Part shown: positions 53,227 to 62,158 of the stretch, piece by piece | Layout of the letters: every line of letters starts with the position of its first letter | Numbering within the stretch: position 1 is the first letter of the stretch | NCBI RefSeq assembly: GCF_036346595.1 | Contig: NZ_CP107834.1 | Coordinates: 1,612,001 to 1,676,000 of the forward strand | Origin: Streptomyces sp. NBC_00525 | GTDB taxonomy: Bacteria > Actinomycetota > Actinomycetes > Streptomycetales > Streptomycetaceae | Reading direction: 5' to 3' | DNA: 64,000 nucleotides | The notes under the pieces: generated by a model | What the model saw: the letters and a program-made list of their open reading frames with translations, nothing else | Databases searched by the model: none | Told to the model about the DNA's origin: nothing | Made by a program: the position numbers and the translations under genes

Positions 53227-54165
53227 GTGCGTCACGACGAGAGCCTTCCCGCCACCCCGCGCCGGCCGCTCCGGCTCGCCGCCGCCGCTGCCCTGCTGTG
53301 CCTGGGCCTGGCCGGCTGCGGCGACGGGGACGGCCCCGTGCGGGGGCAGGCCGGGCCGACTGCCACCGGGGCCGCCACGCCCGCGCCCTCCGCCCCGGCC
53401 CCGTCGTCGGCCGTGCCGACGCCGGTGAAGTCGCCGTCGAGGACCGCCTCCCCCTCGGCGTCCGTGTCGAGGACCCCGGCCGCCCCCACCGGGCCGCTGT
53501 CCGGGAAGACGGTGGTCATCGACCCCGGCCACAACCCGACGAACCACCTGCACACCGCCGAGATCAACCGCCAGGTGGACATCGGCACCGGGCACAAGGC
53601 GTGCGACACCACCGGGACCGCCACCAACGGGGGTTACGCCGAGGCGGAGTTCACGCTCGACGTGGCGCACCGGCTGCGGAAGCTGCTGCGCGCCGAGGGC
53701 GCCGATGTGGTCCTGACGTACGACCGCGACCGGGCGTTCGGGCCCTGTGTGGACGAACGGGCGCGGATCGGCAACCGGGAGCACGCGGACGCGGTGGTCT
53801 CGATCCACGCGGACGGGTCGGCCGCGGGCAACCGGGGCTTCCATGTGATCCTCCCGGCGGCGGTGCGCGGCGGGGGCGCGGACACGTCGAAGATCGTCGA
53901 GCCCTCGCGCGACCTCGGTACCCGAATCGCGGGTCTGTTCGTACGCAGTACCGGAAGTTCCCCTTCCAATTATGTCGGCGGCAAAACCGGTTTGGACGTT
54001 CGCAAGGATCTCGGCGGACTTAATTTGTCGACCGTGCCCAAAGTGTTCATCGAATGCGGCAATATGCGTGATCCCAAGGATGCCGCCCTGCTCACCGACG
54101 CGGGTTGGCGCCAGAAGGCCGCCCAGGGCATCGCGGACGGGATCAGCAGCTACCTCAAGGGGTAG
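53227..54165 (+). CDS. N-acetylmuramoyl-L-alanine amidase (Amidase_3), lipoprotein
   Basis: A 312-residue cell-wall hydrolase. The lipobox LGLAGC anchors it in the membrane, then comes an Ala/Pro/Ser linker. Zn ligands are His in KTVVIDPGHNP, Glu in YAEAEFTLD and His in AVVSIHADGS; the catalytic Glu is in FIECGNMRD. Such enzymes cut the bond between muramic acid and the stem peptide. GTG 53227 is the start. The last third (about 53950-54080) is less GC-rich than the rest. Confidence 0.92.
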   Translation: MRHDESLPATPRRPLRLAAAAALLCLGLAGCGDGDGPVRGQAGPTATGAATPAPSAPAPSSAVPTPVKSPSRTASPSASVSRTPAAPTGPLSGKTVVIDPGHNPTNHLHTAEINRQVDIGTGHKACDTTGTATNGGYAEAEFTLDVAHRLRKLLRAEGADVVLTYDRDRAFGPCVDERARIGNREHADAVVSIHADGSAAGNRGFHVILPAAVRGGGADTSKIVEPSRDLGTRIAGLFVRSTGSSPSNYVGGKTGLDVRKDLGGLNLSTVPKVFIECGNMRDPKDAALLTDAGWRQKAAQGIADGISSYLKG

Positions 54166-54356
54166 GCAAGGGGTGATTCTGCGATGAATTCGGGAGGATG
54201 TCCGCGCACCCGGCGGGCAGCAACACGACCCGCACGAGCAGACGATACATTCACCCGTACGATGGGGAGCCGTTCCCGAGCTTCGAGCCGTGCCAGCCGT
54301 GTATCCGGCGGCAACGACGACCGCCCCCGACGAGACGACCGACTAAGGACCTTCAC

Positions 54357-55166
54357 GTGAATATCCGCTCCCTCACTCGAGGCGATGGCGTGGTGATCGG
54401 AGCAGCGGTCGTGCTGTTCATCGCCTCGTTCCTCGACTACTTCGACTACGGAAGCAGCAACGTCGACGCCCCCAACTCCTGGGACTCCCTGGGCAACGGC
54501 ATCGGCGTCTACATGGTCGGGGTGATCGGCGCAGCACTGATCGTGCTCTCCCGCTCGCAGCCCCAGCCGCGCAAGATCGTGGGTCTCGACCTCGCCCAGT
54601 TCGGCGTCGCCGCCACGGTTTTCACCGCGTGGAACATGTTCTGGACGATCATCGACCTCGGCCAGATCGACGCGGGCGCCGGCCTGATCCTCGGCTTCAT
54701 CGCCTCGCTGGCGCTGGCCGCGGGCGCGGTCGCGTCGCCGCTGGTTCCGGCGCTCAAGGCCCCGCTCGCGGGCGCCCCGAACCCGCAGGCCGTGCAGCCG
54801 CCGTACGGCGCGCAGCCCGGCCAGGGCTACGGCTACCCCGGTGGTCCGCAGCCGGCGTTCGGCGGCCAGCAGGGCCAGCCGCAGCCGTACGGTGCGCAGC
54901 AGCCGGGTCAGCCCGACGCGCAGAAGGCTCCGGCGCCGCAGACCCCGGCGGCCGGCGGGCAGTCCGGCGAGTTCACCGCGTTCTGGTTCGCGGTGCCGGT
55001 GGCCCGTCCGCTGTACAACGAGGACGGTTCGCAGGCCCCGATCGCCGAACTGGCGCCGGGCACCTGGTACCTCGCGGTCGAGCAGCGCGGTTCGGCGCTG
55101 ATCGCCCAGACGCAGGACGGCCGTCGCGGCGTCCTCCAGGACACCTCGGGCATCCAGCGCGGCTGA
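54357..55166 (+). CDS. four-helix membrane protein with Gln/Pro-rich tail
   Basis: A 269-residue membrane protein. Four helices (about 12-115, GDGVVIGAAVVLFIASFLDY first) are followed by a Pro/Gln/Gly/Tyr-rich repeat region (GAQPGQGYGYPGGPQPAF) and a conserved C-terminus, FWFAVPVARPLYNEDGSQ. It resembles actinobacterial DUF5336-type proteins. AAGGA precedes GTG 54357. A strong terminator follows. Function unknown. Confidence 0.75.
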   Translation: MNIRSLTRGDGVVIGAAVVLFIASFLDYFDYGSSNVDAPNSWDSLGNGIGVYMVGVIGAALIVLSRSQPQPRKIVGLDLAQFGVAATVFTAWNMFWTIIDLGQIDAGAGLILGFIASLALAAGAVASPLVPALKAPLAGAPNPQAVQPPYGAQPGQGYGYPGGPQPAFGGQQGQPQPYGAQQPGQPDAQKAPAPQTPAAGGQSGEFTAFWFAVPVARPLYNEDGSQAPIAELAPGTWYLAVEQRGSALIAQTQDGRRGVLQDTSGIQRG

Positions 55167-55186
55167 CGCCCGCCGTCCGGTCCTGT

Positions 55187-55222
55187 CAGCGGCCCCCGCC
55201 CCCTTCCGGGCGGGGGCCGCTG
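55187..55222. terminator. bidirectional terminator after the membrane-protein gene
   Basis: A perfect 15-bp stem (CAGCGGCCCCCGCCC at 55187-55201, complement at 55208-55222) with a CCTTCC loop between convergent genes. Confidence 0.85.
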
Positions 55223-55238
55223 CCGTTCCCGGCCGGGT

Positions 55239-56279
55239 TCAGCCGGCCGCCCGTTCCGGGATCTCGCCCGTACGGGTCCAGCGCAGCAGTTCGTCCGCGG
55301 ACCAGGTGGTGACCACGCGCTCCGGCGGTACGCCGCACTCCTCGGCACGGGCGCAGCCGTACGCCTGCCAGTCGAGCTGGCCCGGCGCGTGCGCGTCGGT
55401 GTCGACGGCGAACAGGGTGCCCGCCGCCACGGCCCGGTGCAGCAGCCGGCGGGGCGGGTCGAGCCGTTCGGGCCTGCTGTTGATCTCGACGGCGGTGCCC
55501 GCGTCGGCGCAGGCGGCGAAGACCTCGTCGGCGTCGAACGCGGATTCGGGGCGGCCCTTTCCGGTGACGAGGCGTCCGGTGCAGTGGCCGAGGACGTTCG
55601 CCTGCGGGTGGCGTACGGCGGCGACCATCCGGCGGGTCATCGGGGCGGCGTCCATGCGGAGTTCGGAGTGGACGGACACGACGACGAGGTCCACCTGTTC
55701 CAGGAGGTCCTCTTCCTGGTCGAGGGAGCCGTCGCGGTGGATGTCGCACTCGATGCCGGTGAGCAGCCTGAACGGTGCCCAGCGCTCGTTGAGTGCGGCG
55801 ACCTCGTCGAGTTGCCGGCGCAGCCGCTCGGGCGAGAGGCCGTGGGCGACGGTGAGGCGGGGCGAGTGGTCGGTGAGGACCGTCCAGTCGTGGCCCAGTT
55901 CCGCCGCCGCGCGGCCCATCTCCTCGATGGGGCTGCCGCCGTCCGACCAGTCGGAGTGCGTGTGGCAGTCGCCGCGCAGCAGCGACAGCAGGTGCTCGCC
56001 GCCCTGTGCGAGGGGCCCGGCGCTCGCCGCCTCGGACTCCAGCCGGTCCAGGTAGCCGGGGGTCCGCCCGGCCAGCGCCTCCCGGACGACCTGGGCGGTG
56101 CGGGGGCCGATGCCCTTGACCCGTTCCAGCGAGCCGTCCGCGACACGGCGGGCCGGCTCGCCGTCGTCCATCGCGGCGACGGTGCGCGCGGCGGTGCGGA
56201 ACGCCTGGACGCGGTAGGTGACCGCCCTGCCGCGTTCCAGCAGGAAGGCGATCCGTTCCAGGGCCGTGACCGGGTCCAT
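55239..56279 (-). CDS. PHP-domain protein (PolX-like, without polymerase domain)
   Basis: A 346-residue protein. A helix-hairpin-helix (RVKGIGPRTAQVVREALAG) is followed by a PHP metal centre: DCHTHSDWSDG, LTDHS, GIECDIHRDG, VVVSVHS, GHCTGR and DTDAHAP. PolX enzymes combine a polymerase-beta domain with this HhH-PHP half; here the polymerase domain is absent, so the protein is probably a stand-alone phosphoesterase or nuclease. ATG 56279 is the start. Confidence 0.88.
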   Translation of the reverse strand: MDPVTALERIAFLLERGRAVTYRVQAFRTAARTVAAMDDGEPARRVADGSLERVKGIGPRTAQVVREALAGRTPGYLDRLESEAASAGPLAQGGEHLLSLLRGDCHTHSDWSDGGSPIEEMGRAAAELGHDWTVLTDHSPRLTVAHGLSPERLRRQLDEVAALNERWAPFRLLTGIECDIHRDGSLDQEEDLLEQVDLVVVSVHSELRMDAAPMTRRMVAAVRHPQANVLGHCTGRLVTGKGRPESAFDADEVFAACADAGTAVEINSRPERLDPPRRLLHRAVAAGTLFAVDTDAHAPGQLDWQAYGCARAEECGVPPERVVTTWSADELLRWTRTGEIPERAAG

Positions 56280-56372
56280 CGGCACCTCCGGGGCGGCCGG
56301 GACGGTGGGGCCGCCCGTCCAGCTTGGCCCGGACCGGCCCGGCCCGCACACCGGGGGGCCGGGCCGCGCGGC

Positions 56373-57149
56373 TCAGCCGAAGGTGGTGCGGGCCAGCCAG
56401 AAGTCCAGCAGCGCGGCGTCGCCCAGGACCTCCACCCGGTCGCTGTCGGGGGCGAGGCGGCGGTTGAAGACCAGCATCAGGTCGGTGAGCGACCCGCGCA
56501 GTGCCACGTCCGCCTTGGCGTGCGCCCGCCGCCAGGTCACCCCGTCCTCGCCGATCTCGATCAGCCACTCGGCGTCGGGTACGTCGGTGGCGTGCAGGTG
56601 CAGGGAGCGGGCGGCCCCGCGCAGCTCGGCGACATCGCGGTCGCCGTCGGCCTGCGCGAAGACCACGATCTGCAGCCACTCGTCGATCGTGTCGGCGGCC
56701 AGCTCGGGCGTCATCGTGTAGGGGACGTTCGCGGTGAGGGCCGCGTCGGCGAGGTGGACGACGGTTTCGAGGGTCATGCGGCGCGCCCAGAAGCCGGCCC
56801 TCCGCTCCCAGGCCCAGGTCCACACCTCGGTGTCCGGCCCGGCCTCGCGCAGCGCGGCGGCGGTCCCGGCCGCCCCCGCGGCCAGCCAGGCGTCGAGGGT
56901 GGCGGGGTCGTCGTCGGCGGGGCTGTCGTCCGGCACCTTGTCCTCCGGCACCACCTCGGCGGAGCGGGTGCGGACGATCTCACCGGCCCAGCGGTGGGCG
57001 CGGCCCACGTGCTCGGCGAGTTCGCGCAGGGTCCAGTCGGGGCAGGTCGGTACGGTCGCGGTGAGGTCGGCGCCCCGTAGTGCCGCTCTCAACTCCTCGG
57101 TCAGCCGGACGATTTCATCGCAGTAACGCTCGTGCGTCAGAAGACCCAT
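56373..57149 (-). CDS. maleylpyruvate-isomerase-family mycothiol-dependent enzyme
   Basis: A 258-residue DinB-like protein of the mycothiol maleylpyruvate isomerase family. The N-terminal metal helix is CPDWTLRELAEHVGRAHRWA with the first His ligand; the others would be His in LETVVHLADA. The C-terminal domain ends in LMLVFNRRLAPDSDRVEV, usual for the family. Mycothiol is the actinobacterial thiol. Substrate unknown. Confidence 0.88.
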   Translation of the reverse strand: MGLLTHERYCDEIVRLTEELRAALRGADLTATVPTCPDWTLRELAEHVGRAHRWAGEIVRTRSAEVVPEDKVPDDSPADDDPATLDAWLAAGAAGTAAALREAGPDTEVWTWAWERRAGFWARRMTLETVVHLADAALTANVPYTMTPELAADTIDEWLQIVVFAQADGDRDVAELRGAARSLHLHATDVPDAEWLIEIGEDGVTWRRAHAKADVALRGSLTDLMLVFNRRLAPDSDRVEVLGDAALLDFWLARTTFG

Positions 57150-57211
57150 ACCCGCACCCTAGTGCGACCGCACCCGGCTCCACATGCGGATATCCGGCCG
57201 CCGTGCGCCGT

Positions 57212-58285
57212 TCAGTCGCAGCAGTCCGGTTCCAGGCCGCTCGGCAGCCGGTCGCCGCCGAAGACGGCGGTCGTGGCCTCGTCGCCGCCGAGCGCCGCCA
57301 CCGCGAGGAGCAGGGAACCGGCCGTCCAGGAGGTGTGCTCCTCGGGCCAGAACGCCTTGTTGCCCTCGAAGACGTAACCCGTCCAGTACAGGCCGCCCCC
57401 GGCCCGCAGGTGCTGGATGGACTGGAGGATCTCCAGCGCCCGGTCGGACTCGCCCATCACCCACAGGGCCAGGGCGAGTTCGCAGCTCTCGCCGCCGGTG
57501 ACCCACGGGTTGGGCAGTACGCAGCGCACCCCGAGGTCCGGCACGACGAAGTCGTCCCAGCCCTCTTCGATGCGCTTCTTGGCGGCGGCACCGGTGACGG
57601 CGCCGCCGAGGACCGGGTAGTACCAGTCCATCGAGTAGCGGCTCTTGTCGAGGAAGCGTTCGGGGTGGCTGCGGATGGCGTGGCCCAGGGCCCCGGTCGC
57701 CAGCTCCCAGTCGGGCTGGGGCTCCTCGCGGCGTTCGGCGAGGGCGAGGGCGCAGCGCAGGGCCTGGTGGATGGAGGAGGAGCCGGTGAGCAGCGCGTCC
57801 GTCACGGCCGTGCCGTCCGCCTCGCGCTTCCAGCCGATCTGGCCGCCGGGCTGCTGGAGGCGCAGGACGAACTCGACGGCGGCGTAGACCGTGGGCCACA
57901 TCCGGTCCACGAAGGCGTCGTCGCCGGTGGCGAGGTAGTGGTGCCAGACGCCGACGGCCACGTAGGCGCAGAAGTTGGTCTCGCGGCCCCGGTCGGTCGG
58001 CTGCCCGGGGTCGCCGTCGTGGTAGGCGGCGTACCAGGAGCCGTCGCCGTTCTGGTGGCGGGCCAGCCACTCGTAGGCGCGGGCCGCGGCGGTGTGCTCG
58101 CCGGCCGCGTCCAGGGCCATGGCGGCCTCGGTGTGGTCCCACGGGTCGAGGTGGTGGCCGCGGAACCAGGGGATGGCGCCGTCCGGGCGCTGGAGGGCGC
58201 GCAGTGCGGCGACGGTCTCGGCGGCCTGTTCGGCGGTGAGAACGCCGGGCAGGACGAGGTGTTCGGTCCGTTCGGGAAGGCTCAC
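57212..58285 (-). CDS. alpha/alpha-toroid protein (prenyltransferase/squalene-cyclase-like)
   Basis: A 357-residue soluble protein. Repeated QxxDGSW-like elements (ALRALQRPDGAIPWFRG, LARHQNGDGSWYAAYHDGD) and pairs of helices suggest an alpha/alpha toroid as in squalene cyclase, prenyltransferase or glycoside hydrolases. The Asp-rich motif of terpene cyclases is not complete, so the reaction is unknown. GTG 58285 overlaps the methyltransferase stop (GTGA), the third gene of an operon. Confidence 0.75.
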   Translation of the reverse strand: MSLPERTEHLVLPGVLTAEQAAETVAALRALQRPDGAIPWFRGHHLDPWDHTEAAMALDAAGEHTAAARAYEWLARHQNGDGSWYAAYHDGDPGQPTDRGRETNFCAYVAVGVWHHYLATGDDAFVDRMWPTVYAAVEFVLRLQQPGGQIGWKREADGTAVTDALLTGSSSIHQALRCALALAERREEPQPDWELATGALGHAIRSHPERFLDKSRYSMDWYYPVLGGAVTGAAAKKRIEEGWDDFVVPDLGVRCVLPNPWVTGGESCELALALWVMGESDRALEILQSIQHLRAGGGLYWTGYVFEGNKAFWPEEHTSWTAGSLLLAVAALGGDEATTAVFGGDRLPSGLEPDCCD

Positions 58286-59040
58286 GCCTCGGCCCCGGCG
58301 ACTGCGGCCTCCGCCGCGCTGACGGGAAGGTGCGGCTTGGTCGCGTAGGCCACGAAGCTCTTGCCGACGACCGGGTTGAGCAGCTGCTCGGCGACCCGGG
58401 TCAGGGCCGGCTTCTTCATGATGTCCCAGACCAGGAGCTTGTGGTACGCCTTCACCGGCAGCGCCTTGTCGTTGTCGACGCCGAACGCGCACTTGAGCCA
58501 CCAGTACGGGGAGTGCAGCGCGTGGGCGTGGTGGGTGCCGTACGGCTTGAGGCCGGCGCCGCGCATCCTGGCCAGCAGTTCGTCGGCCTTGTAGATGCGG
58601 ATGTGGCCGCCCTCGACCTCGTGGTACGCGTCGGAGAGGGTCCAGCAGACCTTCTCGGGGCCGTAGCGCGGGACGGTGACGGCGATCCGGCCGCCGGGCC
58701 GCAGGACGCGGACCATCTCGGCGAGCACGCCCTTGTCGTCGGGGATGTGCTCCATGACCTCGGAGATGATGACGACGTCGAAGGACTCGTCGGGGAAGGG
58801 CAGGTTCAGCGCGTCGCCCTCCATCGCGGTGGCGGTGGCGCCCTCGGGGGCCTCACCGGCCTCCTTCATCGCGGCGAACCACTTCGCGACCTCGCGGATC
58901 TCCTCGCCGTTGCGGTCGAGGGCCACCACCCGGGCGCCGCGCCGGTAGCACTCGAAGGCGTGGCGTCCGGCGCCGCACCCCAGGTCGAGCACGCGGTCGC
59001 CGGCGGCGAGCGGGAAGCGGGTGAAGTCCACGGTCAGCAC
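58282..59040 (-). CDS. class I SAM-dependent methyltransferase
   Basis: A 252-residue methyltransferase: motif I is VLDLGCGAGRHAFECY, post-I acidic is VALDRNGEE, and SEVMEHIPDDKGVLAEMVRVL is typical of UbiE/methyltransferase_11. The C-terminal 100 residues (YHEVEGGHIRIYK) resemble glycolipid or sugar methyltransferases. GTG 59040 starts 68 bp after the GT4 stop. It may modify the product of the GT4 enzyme. Confidence 0.9.
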   Translation of the reverse strand: MLTVDFTRFPLAAGDRVLDLGCGAGRHAFECYRRGARVVALDRNGEEIREVAKWFAAMKEAGEAPEGATATAMEGDALNLPFPDESFDVVIISEVMEHIPDDKGVLAEMVRVLRPGGRIAVTVPRYGPEKVCWTLSDAYHEVEGGHIRIYKADELLARMRGAGLKPYGTHHAHALHSPYWWLKCAFGVDNDKALPVKAYHKLLVWDIMKKPALTRVAEQLLNPVVGKSFVAYATKPHLPVSAAEAAVAGAEA

Positions 59041-59108
59041 GAATGCCTGCTTTCGCGGTCGGGGGTGGAGGCGGGAGCGGTCGGGGCGGGGTCAGGGGCG
59101 GGGCGGGG

Positions 59109-60440
59109 TCATCGCCGGCCGCCGGGGCCGGTGGCGGCGCGGGCGGCGATGGCCTGCCGGTAGAGGTCGACGGTGCCGATCGCGGCCTGCTTCCAGGTGA
59201 ACCGGGCGAGCACCCGGGCACGTCCGGCGGCCCCGAGCCGGGCGCGCAGCTCCGCGTCGCCGAGCAGCCGGCCCAGCGCGTCGGCGAGGGCGCCGGCGTC
59301 GCCGGGCGGGACCGCGAGGCAGGTCTCGCCGTCGGGGCCGGTGACCTCCGGGATGGCGCCGCCGGTGGTGGCGACGAGCGGGGTGCCGGTGGCCATGGCC
59401 TCGGCGGCGGGCAGCGAGAAGCCCTCGTACAGGGAGGGGACGCAGGCGATCTGGGCGCCGCGCACCAGGTCGACCAGCTCGGTGTCGCTGATGCCCTTGA
59501 CGAACTCGACGGCGTCCGCGAGGCCGTGCCGCTCGATGGCGCGGGCGACGGGGCCGTCCTCGGCGCGCTTGCCGACGACCACGAGGTGGGCGGCGGGGTT
59601 GCCGGTACGCAGCTTGGCGAGGGCCTCCACGAGGTGGACGAGGCCCTTGAGCGGGACGTCGGCGCTGGAGGTGGTGACGATCCGGCCGGGGACCTCGGCG
59701 ACCGCGGGGTCGGGCGACCACAGATCGGTGTCGGCGCCGATGTGGACGACCCGGATGCGGCGCGGGTCCACGCCGAGGTGCTCCACGATCTCCTGCTTGG
59801 AGGAGCCGGAGACGGTGAGCACGGACGGCAGCCGGCGGGCGACCCGCTTCTGCATGCGGGTGAACGCGTACCAGCGGCGTACGGAGGCGCGGCGGCGCCG
59901 GGTCGTGGCGGCGGCCAGGTCGAGCTGCCGGTCGACGGTGATGGGGTGGTGGATCGTGGTGACGAGGGGGGCGCCGAGGTCGGCGAGGAGCCCGTAGCCC
60001 AGGGTCTGGTTGTCGTGGACGACGTCGAACTCGCCGCGCCGGGCGGCGAGGTGGCGCCGGGCCCGCAGGCTGAAGGTGAGCGGTTCGGGGAAGCCGCCGG
60101 TCCACATCGTGGCGACCTCGGCGGCGTCGATCCAGTCCCGGTACTCGTCGCGTCCGGGGGTGCGGAACGGGTCGGGCTGCCGGTAGAGGTCGAGGCTGGG
60201 CAGTTCGGTGAGCGGGACGCCCTCGTCGAGCACCGGGTAGGGCTGGGCGCCGATGACCTCGACGCTGTGTCCGAGGCGGGCGAGTTCCCGGGCGAGGTGG
60301 CGTACGTAGACGCCCTGGCCGCCGCAGAAGGGGTTGCCCTTGTAGGTGAGGAGCGCGATGCGCAGCGGCCGGTCGCCGGGGTCCGTGCCCGATGCGGCGA
60401 CGCCCGTACGGGGACCCGACTCCACGGCCTCAGCGGTCAC
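59109..60440 (-). CDS. GT4-family glycosyltransferase
   Basis: A 443-residue GT-B glycosyltransferase. The N-terminal acceptor domain begins RIALLTYKGNPFCGGQGVYVRHL; the donor domain has TTSSADVPLKGLVHLVEAL and the E-x7-E motif YEGFSLPAAEAMATGTPLVA. It resembles mycobacterial mannosyltransferases of glycolipid synthesis. GTG 60440 (VTAEAVE) with AAGGGGG 6 nt upstream is preferred to GTG 60458. It is the first gene of a three-gene operon divergent from the KstR-like gene. Confidence 0.9.
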   Translation of the reverse strand: MTAEAVESGPRTGVAASGTDPGDRPLRIALLTYKGNPFCGGQGVYVRHLARELARLGHSVEVIGAQPYPVLDEGVPLTELPSLDLYRQPDPFRTPGRDEYRDWIDAAEVATMWTGGFPEPLTFSLRARRHLAARRGEFDVVHDNQTLGYGLLADLGAPLVTTIHHPITVDRQLDLAAATTRRRRASVRRWYAFTRMQKRVARRLPSVLTVSGSSKQEIVEHLGVDPRRIRVVHIGADTDLWSPDPAVAEVPGRIVTTSSADVPLKGLVHLVEALAKLRTGNPAAHLVVVGKRAEDGPVARAIERHGLADAVEFVKGISDTELVDLVRGAQIACVPSLYEGFSLPAAEAMATGTPLVATTGGAIPEVTGPDGETCLAVPPGDAGALADALGRLLGDAELRARLGAAGRARVLARFTWKQAAIGTVDLYRQAIAARAATGPGGRR

Positions 60441-60495
60441 ACTCGGCCCCCTTCTCACTGCTCTGTTCGCCGGAGCGTAACCGCCGTGGCTAATC

Positions 60496-60509
60496 TAGAA
60501 CAAGTTTCA
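60496..60509. promoter_or_regulatory. KstR-type operator
   Basis: TAGAACAAGTTTCA matches TnnAACnnGTTnnA, the core of the mycobacterial KstR operator (TAGAACACGTTCTA). It lies 56 bp before the GT4 start and 108 bp before the KstR-like start, in a patch of lower GC, so it probably controls both. Confidence 0.75.
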
Positions 60510-60617
60510 GACTGGATGGTTCAATGAGCTACGAATCTACCGGTCGGTAGCGTCGGTGCAACGGCCGGATCAGGTGATTCACGCCACGGCACACGCCCCG
60601 GCTGCGGGATGGGACAC

Positions 60618-61244
60618 ATGACAGCGGAAGCCCGGCCGGTATCGCCGCCCCTGACGGAACGCCAGGAGGCCCGTCGCCGCCGCATCCTCCGGGCCACCGC
60701 CGCCCTGGCCGGCGAGGGCGGCTTCGAGGCCGTCCAGATGCGCGAGGTCGCGGTGGCCGCCGAGGTCGCCCTCGGCACCCTGTACCGGTACTTCCCGTCC
60801 AAGGTGCACCTCCTCGTCGCCACGCTGCGGGACCGGCTGCAGCGGCTGCGCACCGATCTGCGCGACCACCCGCCGGCCGGGGACGACCCGGCGGCGCGGG
60901 TGGCGGGCACCCTGCTGCGGGCCTTCGGCGCGCTGCGGCGCGAACCGCAGCTCGCGGACGCGATGGTGCGCGCGCTGACGTTCGCGGACCGGGGCGTGCG
61001 CCCCGAGGTGGACGCCGTTTCGCGGCTCACAACCGCGATCATCCTGGACGCGATGGACACCGGCCACCCGACGCCGCAGCAGCTCTGCGCCGTGCGGGTG
61101 ATCGAGCACACCTGGCACTCGGCGCTGATCGCCTGGCTGTCCGGCCGGGCCTCCGCCGCGCAGGTGCGCGCCGACATCGAGACGGTCTGCCGGCTGATCG
61201 GCCCGCCGGCCCCCGGTGTGCCCGGGGCACGCGCGGCGGGCTGA
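60618..61244 (+). CDS. KstR-like TetR regulator
   Basis: A 208-residue TetR protein. The N-terminus TERQEARRRRILRATAALAG, then FEAVQMREVAVAAEVALGTL and YRYFPSKVHLLVATL, closely follows KstR, the regulator of cholesterol catabolism in Mycobacterium. The C-terminal ligand pocket differs. ATG 60618 (MTAEARP) with GGGA 6 nt upstream. No sterol catabolic gene is in the window; the divergent target is a glycosyltransferase operon. Confidence 0.9.
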   Translation: MTAEARPVSPPLTERQEARRRRILRATAALAGEGGFEAVQMREVAVAAEVALGTLYRYFPSKVHLLVATLRDRLQRLRTDLRDHPPAGDDPAARVAGTLLRAFGALRREPQLADAMVRALTFADRGVRPEVDAVSRLTTAIILDAMDTGHPTPQQLCAVRVIEHTWHSALIAWLSGRASAAQVRADIETVCRLIGPPAPGVPGARAAG

Positions 61245-61251
61245 GACGGCT

Positions 61252-61296
61252 CCAGGGGCCGGCCCCCGGCAATGCTGCCGCGGGGCCGGCCCCTGG
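61252..61296. terminator. bidirectional terminator between the KstR-like gene and gas-vesicle genes
   Basis: A perfect 15-bp stem (CCAGGGGCCGGCCCC at 61252-61266, complement at 61282-61296) with a 15-nt loop lies between the convergent genes. Confidence 0.75.
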
Positions 61297-61317
61297 AACG
61301 GGCCGTGGACCGGCGGG

Positions 61318-61761
61318 TCAGATCCTGCCGTTGGCCAGCCGGGTGAGCGGGCCGGTACGCGGCTTGGCGGTGGCGCGTCCGGTGGCGAAGGCGGCCCCGG
61401 CGATGCTCACCACGCCCACGGCGGCGCCGGTGGCGACCGCCTTCCTGAGCTTGACGACGGTCCACGCGGAGGCGGCCGCGCTCCCGGCCCTGGCCACCCC
61501 GGCCGTCACCGCTTCCCGGCCGCCGCGGAGGCCGGAAGCGGCGGTCTGTCCGGCGCGCTGCGTGAGCCCGCCGGCCTCGCTCGCGCCGTCCGCGACCGCG
61601 TCCTTGGTGTCACGGGCCGCGCTCCGCGCCGTGCCGGTCGTCCTGCGGGCGGTGGTGGTCCTTCCCTTGCCGCTGGTGGAACTCTTGCCGCTGGTGGGGC
61701 CCTTGCTGCTGGTGGAATCCTTGCTGCTGGTGGGACCCTTGCTTTCCTTTTCGGTGGTCAT
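61318..61761 (-). CDS. small membrane-associated protein at the end of the gas-vesicle cluster
   Basis: A 147-residue protein. The N-terminal third is Ser/Lys/Thr repeats (SKGPTSSKDSTSSKGPTSGK), the middle is Ala/Arg/Gly helices, and the C-terminus has one hydrophobic segment, TGAAVGVVSIAGAAFATG. Ribosome site AAGGAGGACGCC precedes ATG 61761. Position after gvpK suggests a gas-vesicle role, but the sequence alone does not show it. Confidence 0.65.
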   Translation of the reverse strand: MTTEKESKGPTSSKDSTSSKGPTSGKSSTSGKGRTTTARRTTGTARSAARDTKDAVADGASEAGGLTQRAGQTAASGLRGGREAVTAGVARAGSAAASAWTVVKLRKAVATGAAVGVVSIAGAAFATGRATAKPRTGPLTRLANGRI

Positions 61762-61811
61762 GGCGTCCTCCTTGCCTTGAGGTGGTGCGTGAAACCCCGG
61801 GCGCGGCCCGC

Positions 61812-62108
61812 TCATGCGTCGTTGTGCGACAGCAGGGAGCCGAGCGGCCCGAGGTCGAGATCGAGGTCGTCCATCGTCAGGTCGTACCGGTCGCACAGTT
61901 CGGTCATGCGCTCGTGCAGGATCATCAGCGTCATGCCGATGCGCTCCTCCTGCTGCTCGGTCAGATCGCCCTCGTCCACCCGGTGCAGGGCGGTGCGTTC
62001 CATGAGCTGACGGAGCAGTTCGACGAGGGTGAGCACCAGCTTCATGAGGTCCCGCTCGACCGTGTCCGGGTCGGTCTCCAGCCTGCGGGCGCCGTCGCCG
62101 TGGGGCAT
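61812..62108 (-). CDS. gvpK: gas vesicle protein GvpK
   Basis: A 98-residue helical gas-vesicle protein. It begins MPHGDGARRLETDPDTVERD and includes LMKLVLTLVELLRQLMERTALHRV, then GDLTEQQEERIG, the conserved GvpK block. It is a minor assembly component. GAGGAGG precedes ATG 62108. The 50 bp to gvpS hold no gene. Confidence 0.92.
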   Translation of the reverse strand: MPHGDGARRLETDPDTVERDLMKLVLTLVELLRQLMERTALHRVDEGDLTEQQEERIGMTLMILHERMTELCDRYDLTMDDLDLDLGPLGSLLSHNDA

Positions 62109-62158
62109 GCGGTCCTCCTCGTCGGGTGGTGCGGTGGATGGTCCGAACGGCGTGCGGC

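Noticed and set aside
57212..58285. Calling the toroid protein a squalene-hopene cyclase
   Set aside because: It lacks a full DXDD catalytic motif and is about half the usual length, so only the fold is suggested.
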